Assembly: GCA_002169935.2 (NCBI GenBank)
Contig: NHHC02000050.1
Span: 1-5,475, forward strand
Origin: Candidatus Pelagibacter sp. TMED153
GTDB taxonomy: Bacteria; Pseudomonadota; Alphaproteobacteria; Pelagibacterales; Pelagibacteraceae
DNA length: 5,475 nucleotides
Direction of reading: 5' to 3'
Below are positions 1-5,475 of the stretch, piece by piece. The translations under genes were made by a program, and so were the position numbers. Below the pieces are notes generated by a model. The model saw only the letters and a list, made by a program, of their open reading frames with translations, made no database searches and was not told the DNA's origin. The first letter of the stretch is position 1, and every line of letters starts with the position of its first letter.

Positions 1-1239
1 GATTATGTTTTTAGACTTTGGATGGCTCATGGAATAACAACAGTTAGAGAACCAGGGGGAAGAGGTGTTGAATGGGCAGTCAATTTAAAAAAATTGAGTG
101 CTGAAAATAAAATTGTAGCTCCTAGAATTTTTGCTTATACAAGTTTTGGACAGAAAAGTAAAGGCTTTAACCCCCTAAATGATTTGCCAATAACTACACC
201 AGAAATGGCAAGGAATTGGGTTAGAGCAAATGCAAAAAAAGGGGCTGATGGAATTAAATTTTTCGGAGCTGAACCCGAAATAATGAGAGCTGCATTAGAT
301 GAAAATAAAAAATTAGGATTAGGGTCAGCAATGCATCATGCTCAACTAAGTGTAGCCAGATGGAATGTGTTAAATTCGGCACGAGCAGGATTAACTTCAA
401 TGGAGCATTGGTATGGTCTTCCTGAGGCATTGTTTAACGATAGGACTGTTCAGAATTATCCTCCAAATTATAATTATCAAAATGAGCAGCATAGATTTGA
501 AGAAGCTGGAAAATTATGGAAACAAGCAGCTGAACCTTATTCGGAACACTGGAATAAAGTCATGAATGAACTTATATCTCTTGACTTTACTATTGTACCA
601 ACATTTAATATATATGAAGCTAATCGAGATTTACACAGGGCTAGAAGAGCTGAATGGCATGAAGATTACACCTTGCCTTCATTATGGAGATTTTATGAGC
701 CAAGTAGAATTTCTCATGGATCATATTGGCATTATTGGGGTACTGAACAAGAAGTTCAATGGAGGGAAAATTACGGTTTATGGATGAAATTTATCAACGA
801 ATTTAAAAATAGAGGCGGTAGAGTTTCCACAGGCTCTGACTCAGGCTTCATTTACCAACTTTATGGTTTTGCATATATTAGAGAGCTTGAACTTCTGAGA
901 GAAGCTGGATTTCATCCTTTAGAGGTTATTCGAGCAGCTACATTGAATGGAGCTGAAGCATTGAAAATAGACGATAAAATTGGTAGTGTTCAAGTTGGAA
1001 AATATGCTGACTTTGTAATTACAGAAGAAAATCCATTAGAAAATTTAAAATCTTTGTACGGAACAGGTGCAATAAAACTAAACGAAAAAAATGAGGTAAT
1101 CAGATCGGGTGGAGTAAAATTTACTGTCAAAGATGGAATAATTTACGATGCGAAAAGACTATTGCTGGAAGTAAAACAAATGGTTGATGAAAAAAAGGTC
1201 GAAGAGAATTGGGAGTTAAAACAGCCTGGAATTAAATAA
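1..1239 (+). CDS. Amidohydrolase family protein, 5' end outside window
   Basis: This is a metal-dependent amidohydrolase of the imidazolonepropionase/prolidase-like group, which hydrolyses amide, peptide or cyclic C-N bonds; the substrate cannot be told from sequence. The reading frame is open from base 1 (DYVFRLW precedes the first Met at 22), so 412 C-terminal residues are visible and the true start lies upstream. Numbering from the first visible codon, I see the early motif HGITTVREPGG, a Lys at 86 in GIKFFG (the position of the carboxylated metal-bridging lysine in related enzymes), His at 112/113 in MHHA, His136 in SMEHWYG, and Asp280 in STGSDSG. A C-terminal GSVQVGKYADFV segment near residues 327-340 is the usual return to the small beta-sandwich domain. 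The N-terminal HxH metal motif and any signal peptide are outside the window. About 145 residues rich in Trp and Tyr separate His136 from Asp280 and may shape a substrate lid. The gene converges on the DUF4396 gene with a 2-base gap. Family assignment is secure; specificity is open. Confidence 0.9.
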   Translation, partial: DYVFRLWMAHGITTVREPGGRGVEWAVNLKKLSAENKIVAPRIFAYTSFGQKSKGFNPLNDLPITTPEMARNWVRANAKKGADGIKFFGAEPEIMRAALDENKKLGLGSAMHHAQLSVARWNVLNSARAGLTSMEHWYGLPEALFNDRTVQNYPPNYNYQNEQHRFEEAGKLWKQAAEPYSEHWNKVMNELISLDFTIVPTFNIYEANRDLHRARRAEWHEDYTLPSLWRFYEPSRISHGSYWHYWGTEQEVQWRENYGLWMKFINEFKNRGGRVSTGSDSGFIYQLYGFAYIRELELLREAGFHPLEVIRAATLNGAEALKIDDKIGSVQVGKYADFVITEENPLENLKSLYGTGAIKLNEKNEVIRSGGVKFTVKDGIIYDAKRLLLEVKQMVDEKKVEENWELKQPGIK

Positions 1240-1241
1240 AT

Positions 1242-1661
1242 TTAGTGACAACCAAAACCCCATTTTTTTAATCTGTAATAATTATAAGGAAGAGGTGTAA
1301 TAAATCCTACAAACAACATTATGGGAATAACCCACCATGTTAATTTAGCTCCGCCTGTAAGTAAAACATCAATTATATTCATTGCAAGTTCCATTGCAAT
1401 CATACTTATAAAACTCATCCCAATTGCAACTTTAAAAGCCTCCTTTAAAATCATCTGTCTAGATAATATAAATGTTTCAAGTAAAATACTGGTTAACAAT
1501 CCATTTATTATTGCCAAGGTCATTATTTGCCAAGTTAAAAGGCTATGATCAATATTTTGAAAGTAAAAAATAGTTCCAAAATCACCAATGCTACATCCCA
1601 ATAAGCACCATAATGTATTTACTGATGCTTTTTTCCAAGTATGTTTACAATTCCAATTCAT
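1242..1661 (-). CDS. DUF4396-type small integral membrane protein
   Basis: A 139-residue protein that I recognise as resembling the DUF4396 family, whose function is unknown. Hydrophobicity suggests four membrane segments: about residues 15-34, 41-66, 76-101 and 108-129. Family-like features are the N-terminal H-T-W-K-K-A stretch, the first-helix motif TLWCLLGCSIGD (Cys19, Cys23, Asp27), polar or acidic residues inside helices (Glu62, Glu91, Asn95, Asp98), and the C-terminal PLPYNYYRLKKWG ending in Cys-His. The paired cysteines, the histidines and the terminal Cys-His could bind metal, but that is inference. I chose the ATG at 1661 because a TTG at 1670, three codons earlier, is the only in-frame alternative found; GGA lies 4 bases before the ATG. 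The gene follows the PqqB-like gene by 70 bases on the same strand and may be the last gene of the operon. Its stop codon nearly touches that of the convergent amidohydrolase gene. Confidence 0.8.
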   Translation of the reverse strand: MNWNCKHTWKKASVNTLWCLLGCSIGDFGTIFYFQNIDHSLLTWQIMTLAIINGLLTSILLETFILSRQMILKEAFKVAIGMSFISMIAMELAMNIIDVLLTGGAKLTWWVIPIMLFVGFITPLPYNYYRLKKWGFGCH

Positions 1662-1667
1662 TTGTTC

Positions 1668-1675
1668 CAAAGGTA
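1668..1675 (-). promoter_or_regulatory. Possible Bacteroidota -7 box (TACCTTTG)
   Basis: On the minus strand TACCTTTG matches the Bacteroidota -7 consensus TAnnTTTG and ends 6 bases before the ATG of the DUF4396 gene, which would give a leaderless or nearly leaderless transcript. The expected -33 TTTG about 19 bases upstream is absent (AAAC is there). In an AT-rich genome an 8-base degenerate match is weak evidence, so this is tentative. Confidence 0.2.
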
Positions 1676-1731
1676 TGATTACTAGTGTGTAAAAGTTTAT
1701 AAAATTTTGAAATAGTTTTATATTTAATGTA

Positions 1732-2652
1732 CTAATCCAATTTAAATTTTAGACCCCTTTTTGCAATATTAAAACCTAAACCCTCAACCATATCTTTAAT
1801 ACCATTTTTATTTGTCAATATAGGATTAGTATGATTAATATGAATGAAATAAATTTTATTTCTTTCATTCAAAGGTTCGTTTAAAAATAAACTGATTGTT
1901 TCTTCAATCGATGGATGTGGGATTTCACTCATATCACGATTAAGTTCACTACCGTTATAAAAAGTACCATCAATCAGTGCATAGTCAACTTTTTTCACTT
2001 CCTTAATAATATCTCTTTCCCATTCACTCCATTTGTCAATATCTGGAATAAATAATACTTTTTTTGTTTTACCTACTATTTTATAACCAACTGTTTCAGA
2101 ATATTCATCTCTATGAGGAACTTTTATCGGAATAACTTTTAAATCTTTGGAAAGATTTACCGGTTGTAAATTTTCCAAACTATTTAGTGAAATATTTTTT
2201 AACTCAACCAATTGATCCCATGGACCATTATTTTGTAAGAAATTAGACATTCTTTCAAGTGCAAAAACATTTATCTCATTACCCCCTAATCCCTCACGAC
2301 CTAAGTACATTAACCCCGCATAATGACCAATATGAGCATGTGTTAAAAAAATTCCATCAACTATATTATTACTTGTAGGGAAACTCTCTAATATCCTTAA
2401 CTGATTATGTAAATCTGGTGTAGCATCAAACAAATATCTTTTTTTACTTTTTTTATCAACTAGCCCAATACAACTGACAAAATATTCTCCAGGTGAAACT
2501 CCCAGGCAACAATCTTTTTCACATCCAATGTGAGGAAATCCTGCATCTTGAACAATACCCAAAACCTGTATGTAATCTTGATCATTTGTATTCTGAGAAA
2601 ATGAAATGAAAGTAAAATGAAGAAAAGCTAGTGAAAAAATGAATGATTTCAT
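1732..2652 (-). CDS. Exported PqqB-like metallo-beta-lactamase-fold hydrolase
   Basis: A 306-residue metallo-beta-lactamase-fold protein of the PqqB-like group. Residues 1-19 form a signal peptide (Met-Lys, a hydrophobic core, then SFS with likely cleavage before Gln20), so the mature protein should be periplasmic or outside the cell, unlike cytosolic PqqB. Next comes a Cys cluster, Cys44, Cys48 and Cys49 in GCEKDCC, at the place where PqqB has its CxCxxC structural zinc site. The core motif is T-H105-A-H107-I-G109-H110, where the usual metal-ligand Asp of HxHxDH is Gly. Further likely ligands or active-site residues are His180 (VPHRDE), Asp204/Asp206 (IPDIDKW), Asp228 (LIDGTF), His246 (PHPS), and His271/His274 (IHINHTNP). 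The start ATG lies 5 bases after the pyrF stop, so the gene is translated from the same operon. No pqq synthesis gene is in the window, and a role in PQQ synthesis should not be assumed. The substrate is unknown. The stop codon is TAG. Confidence 0.85.
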   Translation of the reverse strand: MKSFIFSLAFLHFTFISFSQNTNDQDYIQVLGIVQDAGFPHIGCEKDCCLGVSPGEYFVSCIGLVDKKSKKRYLFDATPDLHNQLRILESFPTSNNIVDGIFLTHAHIGHYAGLMYLGREGLGGNEINVFALERMSNFLQNNGPWDQLVELKNISLNSLENLQPVNLSKDLKVIPIKVPHRDEYSETVGYKIVGKTKKVLFIPDIDKWSEWERDIIKEVKKVDYALIDGTFYNGSELNRDMSEIPHPSIEETISLFLNEPLNERNKIYFIHINHTNPILTNKNGIKDMVEGLGFNIAKRGLKFKLD

Positions 2653-2657
2653 GAAAA

Positions 2658-3479
2658 CTATTTTTCTTCAGTAAGAATTATTTTCATTTTTCCTTGTAAC
2701 TTAATTGCTTCACTTGCGGCTTTATCAGCAAAGTTTTTTTCTTGAGATGCATAAATTATAGATCTTGAAGAATTAACCAAAACCCCGATATTATCATTTA
2801 TAGCGTATTTACATATTTCATTTAAATCTCCTCCCTGCGCGCCAACGCCTGGTATTAACAAAAAATGATTAGGAATTAATTCTCTTATTTTTTCTATATA
2901 CTGCGGTTTTGTTGCACCTACAACATACATCATATTCTCTTCGTTGCCCCAGTTCATAGAAGACTTAATCATCTCGATGAATACATAATCTTGATTTGTT
3001 TTTTTCAACTGAATATCTGTAGCACCCGTGTTTGAGGTTAAGCCTAACAAAATAGAAGTCTTATTTTCAAATTCTAAAAAAGGTTTTACTGAATCAGATC
3101 CCATATATGGATTAATCGTAACACTATCAAAATTCATATTTCCAAAAAAAGTCTGAGCATACATCTTGCTGGTATTACCAATATCACCTCTTTTTGCATC
3201 AGCAATAGTAAACATTTTTGGGAAGTTATTATTTATGTAATCAATTGTTTTTTTCATTGATACCCATCCAATGGTTCCTAAGGATTCATAAAATGCAGTA
3301 TTGAGCTTATAGGCAACACAATAAGGGTTTGTGCTATCAATAATAGATTTATTAAATGAAAAAATTGGATCTTCTTCTGTAAGAAGAAATTCTGGAATTT
3401 TATTAATATCAGTATCTAAGCCAATGCACAAAAAAGAATCCTTATTTTTTATTTCAAGTATTAGATCACTAAGTTTCAT
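2658..3479 (-). CDS. pyrF: Orotidine 5'-phosphate decarboxylase, type 2
   Basis: Catalyses the last step of de novo pyrimidine synthesis in the cytosol, OMP to UMP plus CO2. The 273-residue length fits the long type 2 subfamily; the E. coli-type enzyme is about 245 residues. The active-site set is visible: Asp22 in GLDTD, Lys58 in YKLN, and Asp94-Ala-Lys96-Arg-Gly-Asp99, the DAKRGD signature with the catalytic Asp-Lys-Asp triad. Downstream are PYMGSD (124-129), GLTSNTGA (146-153), VVGATKP (186-192), the phosphate-gripping PGVGAQGG (210-217), and NSSRSIIYA (236-244), where Arg239 should contact the phosphate. The ATG at 3479 starts 2 bases after the prfA stop with no Shine-Dalgarno sequence, only an A-rich approach, which suggests translational coupling. 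The metallo-beta-lactamase gene follows after 5 bases. The stop codon is TAG, which RF1 must read. All key residues are intact and I see no damage. Confidence 0.96.
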   Translation of the reverse strand: MKLSDLILEIKNKDSFLCIGLDTDINKIPEFLLTEEDPIFSFNKSIIDSTNPYCVAYKLNTAFYESLGTIGWVSMKKTIDYINNNFPKMFTIADAKRGDIGNTSKMYAQTFFGNMNFDSVTINPYMGSDSVKPFLEFENKTSILLGLTSNTGATDIQLKKTNQDYVFIEMIKSSMNWGNEENMMYVVGATKPQYIEKIRELIPNHFLLIPGVGAQGGDLNEICKYAINDNIGVLVNSSRSIIYASQEKNFADKAASEAIKLQGKMKIILTEEK

Positions 3480-3481
3480 TT

Positions 3482-4548
3482 TTAATTATTTGCTTTTAAA
3501 ATTTCAGAATTTTCGGCCAACATTAACTCATCAATAATTTTTTGAATATCTCCGTTAATGATTTTTGTTAAATCATACAAAGTTAAACCAATTCTGTGTT
3601 CGGTAACTCTACCTTGAGGATAATTATATGTTCTAATTTTTGCACTTCTATCTCCTGATGAAACCATACTTTTCCTCTTCAAAGAATCAGCTTGCCGTCT
3701 TTTTTCAACCTCTAATTCATACAATCTAGTTCTAAGTACCTTCAGGGCTTTATCAAGGTTTTTATGTTGAGATTTTTGATCTTGACAACTAACAGTTATT
3801 CCTGTAGGTTCATGATGCAATCTAATTGCTGAATAGGTGGTGTTAACCGATTGACCTCCAGGACCAGTGGAGGTAGTTCTTTCTATTCTTACGTCCTGCA
3901 TATCCAGCTCAACATCAAACTCTTCTGCCTCCGGTAAAACAATAACAGTAGCTGCACTTGTATGCACTCTACCTTGTGTTTCTGTCTGGGGGACTCTTTG
4001 AACACGATGAACTCCAGCTTCAAATTTTAAATGGCCATAAACATCTTCCCCGTTTACTTCAAAAATCACCTCTTTGTATCCGCCCGAAGTTCCTTCACTA
4101 ACATCTACCAAATTAACAGACCACTTTTTAGTCTCTGAAAATTTTGTATACATTCTGTAAAGATCGCCAGCAAAAATACTTGCCTCGTCTCCGCCGGTTC
4201 CAGCTCTAATCTCAACAACAACATTTTTTGAATCGTCAGGATCTTTAGGAATAAGTAATAATTTTAAATCTTCTTCAATTTTAGGAATAGCATTTTCTGC
4301 TTCTTCTAATTGCATTTCTGCGATTTCTATCATCTCCTTATCATCTTCATTAGAGATAATATCTTGCGCTTCTGATTTGTTGGCTAAAATATTTTTGTAT
4401 TCGTTCCCTTTTTCAATAATCTTTTTAATCTCTTTATATTCTTTGGAAATTTGAATATATTTTTTTGGTCTGAAATAATATCAGGCTGAATGATCAAATC
4501 ATTTATTTCTGTAAATCTATTTTCTACTAATTTTAATTTCTCTAACAC
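3482..4548 (-). CDS. prfA: Peptide chain release factor 1, interrupted by a one-base frameshift
   Basis: RF1 enters the ribosomal A site at UAA and UAG and triggers release of the finished protein. The uninterrupted C-terminal frame (from an internal ATG at 4333) holds [26 protein letters not shown], the codon-recognition tripeptide P-Q-T in [12 protein letters not shown], the catalytic GGQ in [24 protein letters not shown], and [15 protein letters not shown]. The P-x-T motif marks RF1; RF2 would have SPF. The frame stays open upstream of 4333 as far as a TGA at 4481-4483 and has no good start there. The N-terminal part is in another frame: GTG at 4548 begins [18 protein letters not shown] and runs to ISDQK, which joins [11 protein letters not shown] of the second frame at the A run (4460-4466). 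One added base gives 355 residues, with PQT at 187-189 and GGQ at 231-233, matching E. coli RF1 (360 residues). Without it the GTG frame stops at 4384 after 54 residues. A TAG sits directly before the GTG, so this is the only upstream start seen. The gene lies 33 bases after purM and 2 bases before pyrF. Confidence 0.93.
4460..4466 (-). other. prfA: Frameshift site in prfA: A7 run on the coding strand
   Basis: Seven T on the + strand read as seven A in prfA. In the GTG-started frame the codons are GAC CAA AAA AAT ATA. The conserved RF1 reading D-Q-K-K-Y needs eight A. Upstream of the run only the GTG-started frame makes RF1 sequence, and downstream only the other frame does, so the indel sits at or next to this run. 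The codon series CAA AAA AAT also contains A-AAA-AAT, which has the shape of a -1 slippery heptamer; a -1 slip there would restore the frame. Confidence 0.85.
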
Positions 4549-4581
4549 CTATATGTTTTTTGATTCAGTAGTGGATGTAAT

Positions 4582-5475
4582 TTAATAATTAAACACACCA
4601 AATTCAGATTTAATTGACAATTTTTTAGATTTTGATTTTTTTACTCTTCCTATAATTTTTGCTTCAATATCGAATGACCGGGAGATACTAATAATTTTAT
4701 CAGCAAATTTAGGATCTACGTAAAGCTCCATTCTATGTCCACAGTTAAAAACCTTATACATTTCTTTCCAGTCTGTCTTTGATTCCCTTTGAATTAACTT
4801 AAATAAAAAGGGAGGTTCGAACAAGCTGTCCTTTATCACATGTAAATTATCTGAAATAAAATGTAGAATCTTAGTCTGTGCACCTCCACTGCAATGGACA
4901 ATTCCATTAATATTTTTATTACCAATTTGTTTTAAAATCTTTTTAATTACAGGTGCATAGGTTCTTGTTGGTGATAAAACCATTTTTCCAGCGTCAAGTA
5001 CTACTTCATCAAATTTATCAGTTAATCCTTTAGTGCCAGAATAAACCAGTTCCTCAGGCAAACCTGGATCAAAACTTTCAGGGTATTTTTCGGCTAAAAG
5101 ATTTGAAAAAACATCATGTCTTGCAGATGTTAAACCATTGCTACCCATACCGCTATTATAAACTTTTTCATAGGTAGACTTACCAAAAGAAGCTAACCCA
5201 ATAATAATATTACCATCTTGGATATTTGAATTATCAATTACATCTTCTCTATTCATTCTTGCTACGACAGTGCTATCTACAATAATAGTTCTTACAATAT
5301 CTCCAACATCTGCAGTTTCCCCGCCTGTCATGTGAACATTAATATCATTTTGATTTAATTCGTCGACAATTTCTTTAGTACCATTTATTATAGAAGAAAT
5401 TACATCTCCGCTTATTAAATTTTTATTTCTACCTATAGTGGAAGAAAGCAAAATATTGTCTGTTGCACCAACACA
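4582..5475 (-). CDS. purM: Phosphoribosylformylglycinamidine cyclo-ligase (AIR synthetase), 5' end outside window
   Basis: PurM closes the imidazole ring in de novo purine synthesis: FGAM plus ATP gives AIR, ADP and phosphate, in the cytosol. The frame is open through the right edge (CVGATDNI precedes the Leu codon at 5451), so 297 C-terminal residues are visible. The Bacteroidota form I know is roughly 390 residues, so some 90 N-terminal residues, including the glycine-rich nucleotide region, are outside. Visible family blocks in order are VGATDNILLSSTIGRNKN, GGETADVGD (the GGETAxxxG motif), GLASFGKSTYE, GMGSNGLTSARHDVF, ELVYSGTKGLTD, LSPTRTYAPVIKKIL, IVHCSGGAQTKILHF and NCGHRMELYV. The extended form with the SPTRTYAPV and HCSGGAQTK blocks is typical of Bacteroidota rather than of the E. 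coli-type enzyme. The gene ends with TAA 33 bases before the prfA GTG and seems to be an upstream member of the same operon. The operon promoter is not in the window. Confidence 0.95.
   Translation of the reverse strand, partial: CVGATDNILLSSTIGRNKNLISGDVISSIINGTKEIVDELNQNDINVHMTGGETADVGDIVRTIIVDSTVVARMNREDVIDNSNIQDGNIIIGLASFGKSTYEKVYNSGMGSNGLTSARHDVFSNLLAEKYPESFDPGLPEELVYSGTKGLTDKFDEVVLDAGKMVLSPTRTYAPVIKKILKQIGNKNINGIVHCSGGAQTKILHFISDNLHVIKDSLFEPPFLFKLIQRESKTDWKEMYKVFNCGHRMELYVDPKFADKIISISRSFDIEAKIIGRVKKSKSKKLSIKSEFGVFNY

Noticed and set aside
566..787. A 73-residue open frame on the + strand inside the amidohydrolase gene.
   Set aside because: It lies wholly inside a well-supported gene in another frame and its translation resembles no protein family.
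1321..1548. A 75-residue hydrophobic open frame on the + strand opposite the DUF4396 gene.
   Set aside because: It is antisense to a recognisable gene; the hydrophobic look comes from the complement of membrane-helix codons.
1698..1722. An inverted repeat, TATAAAA and TTTTATA around an 11-base loop, downstream of the PqqB-like gene, as a possible terminator.
   Set aside because: The stem is only seven A-T pairs with a long loop; such matches are expected by chance in AT-rich DNA, and no clean T tract follows.
3331..3537. A 68-residue open frame on the + strand opposite the starts of pyrF and the end of prfA.
   Set aside because: It spans the junction of two real minus-strand genes and shows no family features.
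4334..4480. The upstream open part of the GGQ frame as evidence that RF1 simply starts in it.
   Set aside because: The frame stops at a TGA at 4481-4483 and would lack the conserved first residues, which are present in the neighbouring frame from 4548.
3482..4548. prfB (RF2) with its known programmed frameshift.
   Set aside because: The recognition tripeptide is P-Q-T (RF1 type) and not SPF, the needed shift is -1 rather than +1, and the RF2 CTTTGA shift signal is not at the junction.
1..5475. Search for tRNA or rRNA genes, CRISPR repeats, insertion sequence ends, phage genes or a defence system.
   Set aside because: Nearly all of the window is explained by six housekeeping or single-family genes. 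The longest gap is 70 bases, and no repeat arrays, transposases or RNA folds were seen.

Overview
The window is AT-rich chromosomal DNA from a member of the Bacteroidota, most likely a marine or otherwise low-GC flavobacterium-like organism. This rests on several features: the PurM and RF1 sequences resemble the Bacteroidota versions I know, the orotidine decarboxylase is the type 2 (long) form, one signal peptide ends in the typical 'SFSQ' pattern, and genes start in A-rich contexts without good Shine-Dalgarno sequences. The species cannot be named from this sequence.

Layout: a secreted-type amidohydrolase gene enters from the left edge on the + strand and ends at 1239 (5' end outside the window). 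It converges, with a 2-base gap, on a minus-strand series that fills the rest of the window. Read in the direction of transcription (right to left), that series is purM (5' end outside the window), prfA, pyrF, a PqqB-like metallo-beta-lactamase-fold protein, and a small DUF4396-type membrane protein. The gaps are 33, 2, 5 and 70 bases. The first four genes look like one operon; the DUF4396 gene is either its last member or has its own weak promoter.

Functionally the operon joins de novo purine synthesis (PurM makes AIR), de novo pyrimidine synthesis (PyrF makes UMP) and translation termination (RF1). These are growth-linked housekeeping jobs, with an exported hydrolase-fold protein of unknown substrate at the end.

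The main surprise is in prfA. The reading frame that carries the GGQ and codon-recognition motifs opens only at 4333, but the missing 72 N-terminal residues are present in another frame from a GTG at 4548. The two frames meet at a run of seven T (seven A on the coding strand) at 4460-4466. One added base gives a 355-residue protein of normal RF1 length. This is either a homopolymer error in the sequence, a real mutation, or a frameshift bypassed by slippage. The next two genes end in UAG, a stop read only by RF1, so a functional RF1 is expected. I found no RNA genes, insertion sequences, CRISPR arrays or phage elements, and no evidence of an undescribed multi-gene system.
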